Position numbers and translations under genes: made by a program | Notes under the pieces: model-generated | Seen by the model: the letters and a program-made list of their open reading frames with translations, nothing else | Database searches by the model: none | What the model was told of the DNA's origin: nothing | In this document: in pieces, positions 62,492-64,000 of the stretch | Position numbering within the stretch: the first letter of the stretch is position 1 | Layout of the letters: every line of letters starts with the position of its first letter | Assembly: GCF_029784155.1 (NCBI RefSeq) | Contig: NC_073692.1 | Span: 275,075,413 to 275,139,412, forward strand | Source: Uranotaenia lowii | Taxonomy: Eukaryota > Arthropoda > Insecta > Diptera > Culicidae | DNA length: 64,000 nt | Reading direction: 5' to 3'

Positions 62492-64000
62492 ATGGATAGT
62501 TTAATTAATAGATACCACGAAAATGTAGAAGATTTTAATTTAAGTAGTTTTAATAATGATTCAAGATCCTTTAGAATTTTGCAATGGAATGTACGTAGTA
62601 TGAATAATTTAGATAAATTTGATTGCATATTACAAACTATTGATCATTTTAATGTTTGTATCGATGTTATTGTTATTTGTGAAACTTGGCTTGGTAAAGA
62701 TAACTGTTGTATTTACAACATTCCGGGATATACATCTATTTTCTCTTGCCGTGATCAACCATATGGAGGCCTAGCTATGTATATAAAAACAAATTTGAAT
62801 TTTAAAACTACTGAAAATATAACTTTTGATGGCTTTCACCGAATAAGTGTCGAAATCTGTACAAGTGGTCAAGTAATTTGTGTTCATGGCGTATATAGAC
62901 CCCCTGCATTTTCGTTTAACAAGTTTTGTGATCAAATTGAATCTCTTCTAACGTCTGTTGCTGATAATCACTCCTGCTTTATTGTAGGTGATTTAAACGT
63001 TCCTGTGAATCTGGTTAATTTGAATACCGTAGCAAAATATAGATCTATCTTAGAATCTTTTGGATACGCTTGTACAAACACATTTCCTACTAGGCCAACA
63101 ACTCGGAATATTCTAGATCACGTAATATCGAAGCAAATTGACTTAGATCGATTGAAAAATGATACAATCTTTTCTGATGTTAGTGACCATCTACAAATAC
63201 TCACGTCCTTCAATTTATTAGGTGATAAAAATGTAACAATTCTAAGAAAAGAGATAGTTGACTACGCTAAACTAAACAGCTTATTTGTGAATTATTTAAA
63301 CAGTATTCAACTACCAGAAAGTGTTGATGAAGGCCTACAAGAAATCACATCAACTTACAATCGCTTTGTGAAAGTTTCTACTCGTACACTTAATAAAAGG
63401 GTAAAACTTAAAGGTAATTGCTGTCCGTGGATGACATTTGACCTGTGGACACTCATCAAAATAAAAGATAATTATTTAAAACGATCAAAAAAGCATCCTA
63501 ATGATAACAATTTGAAAGAGATGTTAATTCATTTAAATAAAAAAGTGAGTGCAAAAAAACAAGAATGTAAAAGGCTCTATTACGAGCGCTTATTAAATAA
63601 TTCTCCGCATTCTAAGCTCTGGAAAAACATAAATACGCTCTTAGGTAAATCTAAAACGACTTCCTCAATCAACCTTTCAGATGAAAGAGGTGTTATAACC
63701 AATAGTACACAGATTTGTGAGAAATTTAACAAACATTTTTCCACAATTGGAAAGAACCTGGCTAAAGAGATTCCAATAGACACTGAAAATGATCATTTGT
63801 CTCATATCGCACAGGTAGAAAATACAATCTTCTTACGACCCGCTAATGTAAACGAGGTTCGATTAGTTATTTTTTCACTTAAAAATAAAAAGGGTCATGG
63901 ACCAGATGGCTTCCCTGTTAATGTCCTAAAAAACAACCATGAAACATTCTCGTACATACTCACACAATATTTTAACCAAATATTAGAGTCAGGAGTTTTC
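62492..64000 (+). CDS. Non-LTR retrotransposon ORF2, N-terminal 503 codons (open at window edge)
   Basis: The frame starts with ATG at 62492 and stays open to base 64000. Endonuclease: ILQWNVRSMNN (Asn), VICETWLGKD (Glu, about residue 68), VHGVYRPP, CFIVGDLNVPVN (Asp, about 166), and FSDVSDHLQI (catalytic His, about 232). Linker with CCPWMTFDLW. The start of the RT fingers is visible as LKNKKGHGPDGFPVNVLKNN at about 466-485. It belongs to the same element as the split ORF1 just upstream, 45 bases away. The rest of RT, including the catalytic YADD box, lies beyond the window, so whether the full gene is intact is unknown. Confidence 0.88.
   Translation, partial: MDSLINRYHENVEDFNLSSFNNDSRSFRILQWNVRSMNNLDKFDCILQTIDHFNVCIDVIVICETWLGKDNCCIYNIPGYTSIFSCRDQPYGGLAMYIKTNLNFKTTENITFDGFHRISVEICTSGQVICVHGVYRPPAFSFNKFCDQIESLLTSVADNHSCFIVGDLNVPVNLVNLNTVAKYRSILESFGYACTNTFPTRPTTRNILDHVISKQIDLDRLKNDTIFSDVSDHLQILTSFNLLGDKNVTILRKEIVDYAKLNSLFVNYLNSIQLPESVDEGLQEITSTYNRFVKVSTRTLNKRVKLKGNCCPWMTFDLWTLIKIKDNYLKRSKKHPNDNNLKEMLIHLNKKVSAKKQECKRLYYERLLNNSPHSKLWKNINTLLGKSKTTSSINLSDERGVITNSTQICEKFNKHFSTIGKNLAKEIPIDTENDHLSHIAQVENTIFLRPANVNEVRLVIFSLKNKKGHGPDGFPVNVLKNNHETFSYILTQYFNQILESGVF

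Larger units (their letters stand above)
57055..64000 (+). mobile_element. Non-LTR retrotransposon with FP-type ORF1, interrupted by Jockey; runs off window
   Basis: It begins at the break in the MITE fragment (57054/57055), inside ORF1, so the copy is 5' truncated. ORF1 is split (57056-57512 and 62029-62446) by the Jockey element 57513-62028, and ORF2 (62492 onward) is open to the window edge. Without the insert both frames are uninterrupted. Clade: L2/CR1-like by the ORF1 type and the ETW and GDLN endonuclease motifs; this is inference. Confidence 0.8.

Noticed and set aside
1..64000. A novel defence, biosynthetic or signalling system
   Set aside because: Every coding region I can recognise belongs to a known transposable-element class; I see no cluster of non-TE genes that could form such a system.

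Overview
The window looks like a nuclear intergenic or intronic stretch from a dipteran insect, most likely a mosquito (Culicidae). The evidence is an AT-rich background, no bacterial-type gene packing, R1-, CR1-, Jockey- and RTE-type non-LTR retrotransposons side by side, a mariner transposase with a CIMDDETY motif, Helitron ends, and many TIR elements (MITEs) flanked by TA, TTAA or 8-bp duplications. The mosquito call is an inference from these families. I find no convincing intact host protein-coding gene; every recognisable coding region belongs to a transposable element.

Layout. 1-3.5 kb: Helitron-type material in both orientations, with a Helitron 3' end at 1399, then a tRNA-like sequence. 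4.3-9.0 kb: a degraded R1-like retrotransposon on the minus strand, split inside its reverse transcriptase by a 2.1-kb hAT-like insertion (6560-8650). 9-15 kb: two TIR elements and a dead mariner. 15.2-18 kb: a degenerate plus-strand non-LTR element. 19.8-21.3 kb: two small TIR elements. 21.7-25.4 kb: a CR1-like retrotransposon on the minus strand with an uninterrupted 955-aa ORF2. 26.3-34.8 kb: a dense nest of TIR elements, several one inside another. 35.5-36.6 kb: the most host-like, GC-richer island, with TATA-like boxes on both strands. 37.06-39.45 kb: a Helitron carrying a TTAA-flanked MITE, with a second copy of that MITE at 40.3 kb. 41.3-43.8 kb: RTE and other non-LTR fragments. 45.4-46.9 kb: a 9-bp (TTGACAAAA) satellite. 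47.8-50.6 kb: an RTE copy split by a Transib-like element that itself holds another MITE. 53.6-54.7 kb: a TA-flanked MITE containing a near-perfect 0.5-kb palindrome. 57.06-64 kb: an apparently intact retrotransposon (ORF1 plus an ORF2 that runs off the window) whose ORF1 is cut by a complete, apparently young Jockey element (57513-62028).

The insertions can be ordered. Target duplications and interrupted reading frames show Jockey into the FP-type non-LTR, that element next to or into a TTAA MITE, Transib-like into RTE, hAT-like into R1, and hAT-like into the GGGGAAAGTC TIR element. The elements most likely to be recent, by open frames and clean duplications, are the Jockey copy at 57.5 kb, its host element, and the CR1-like copy at 21.9 kb. 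Clade names rest on motif recognition, not on a search.
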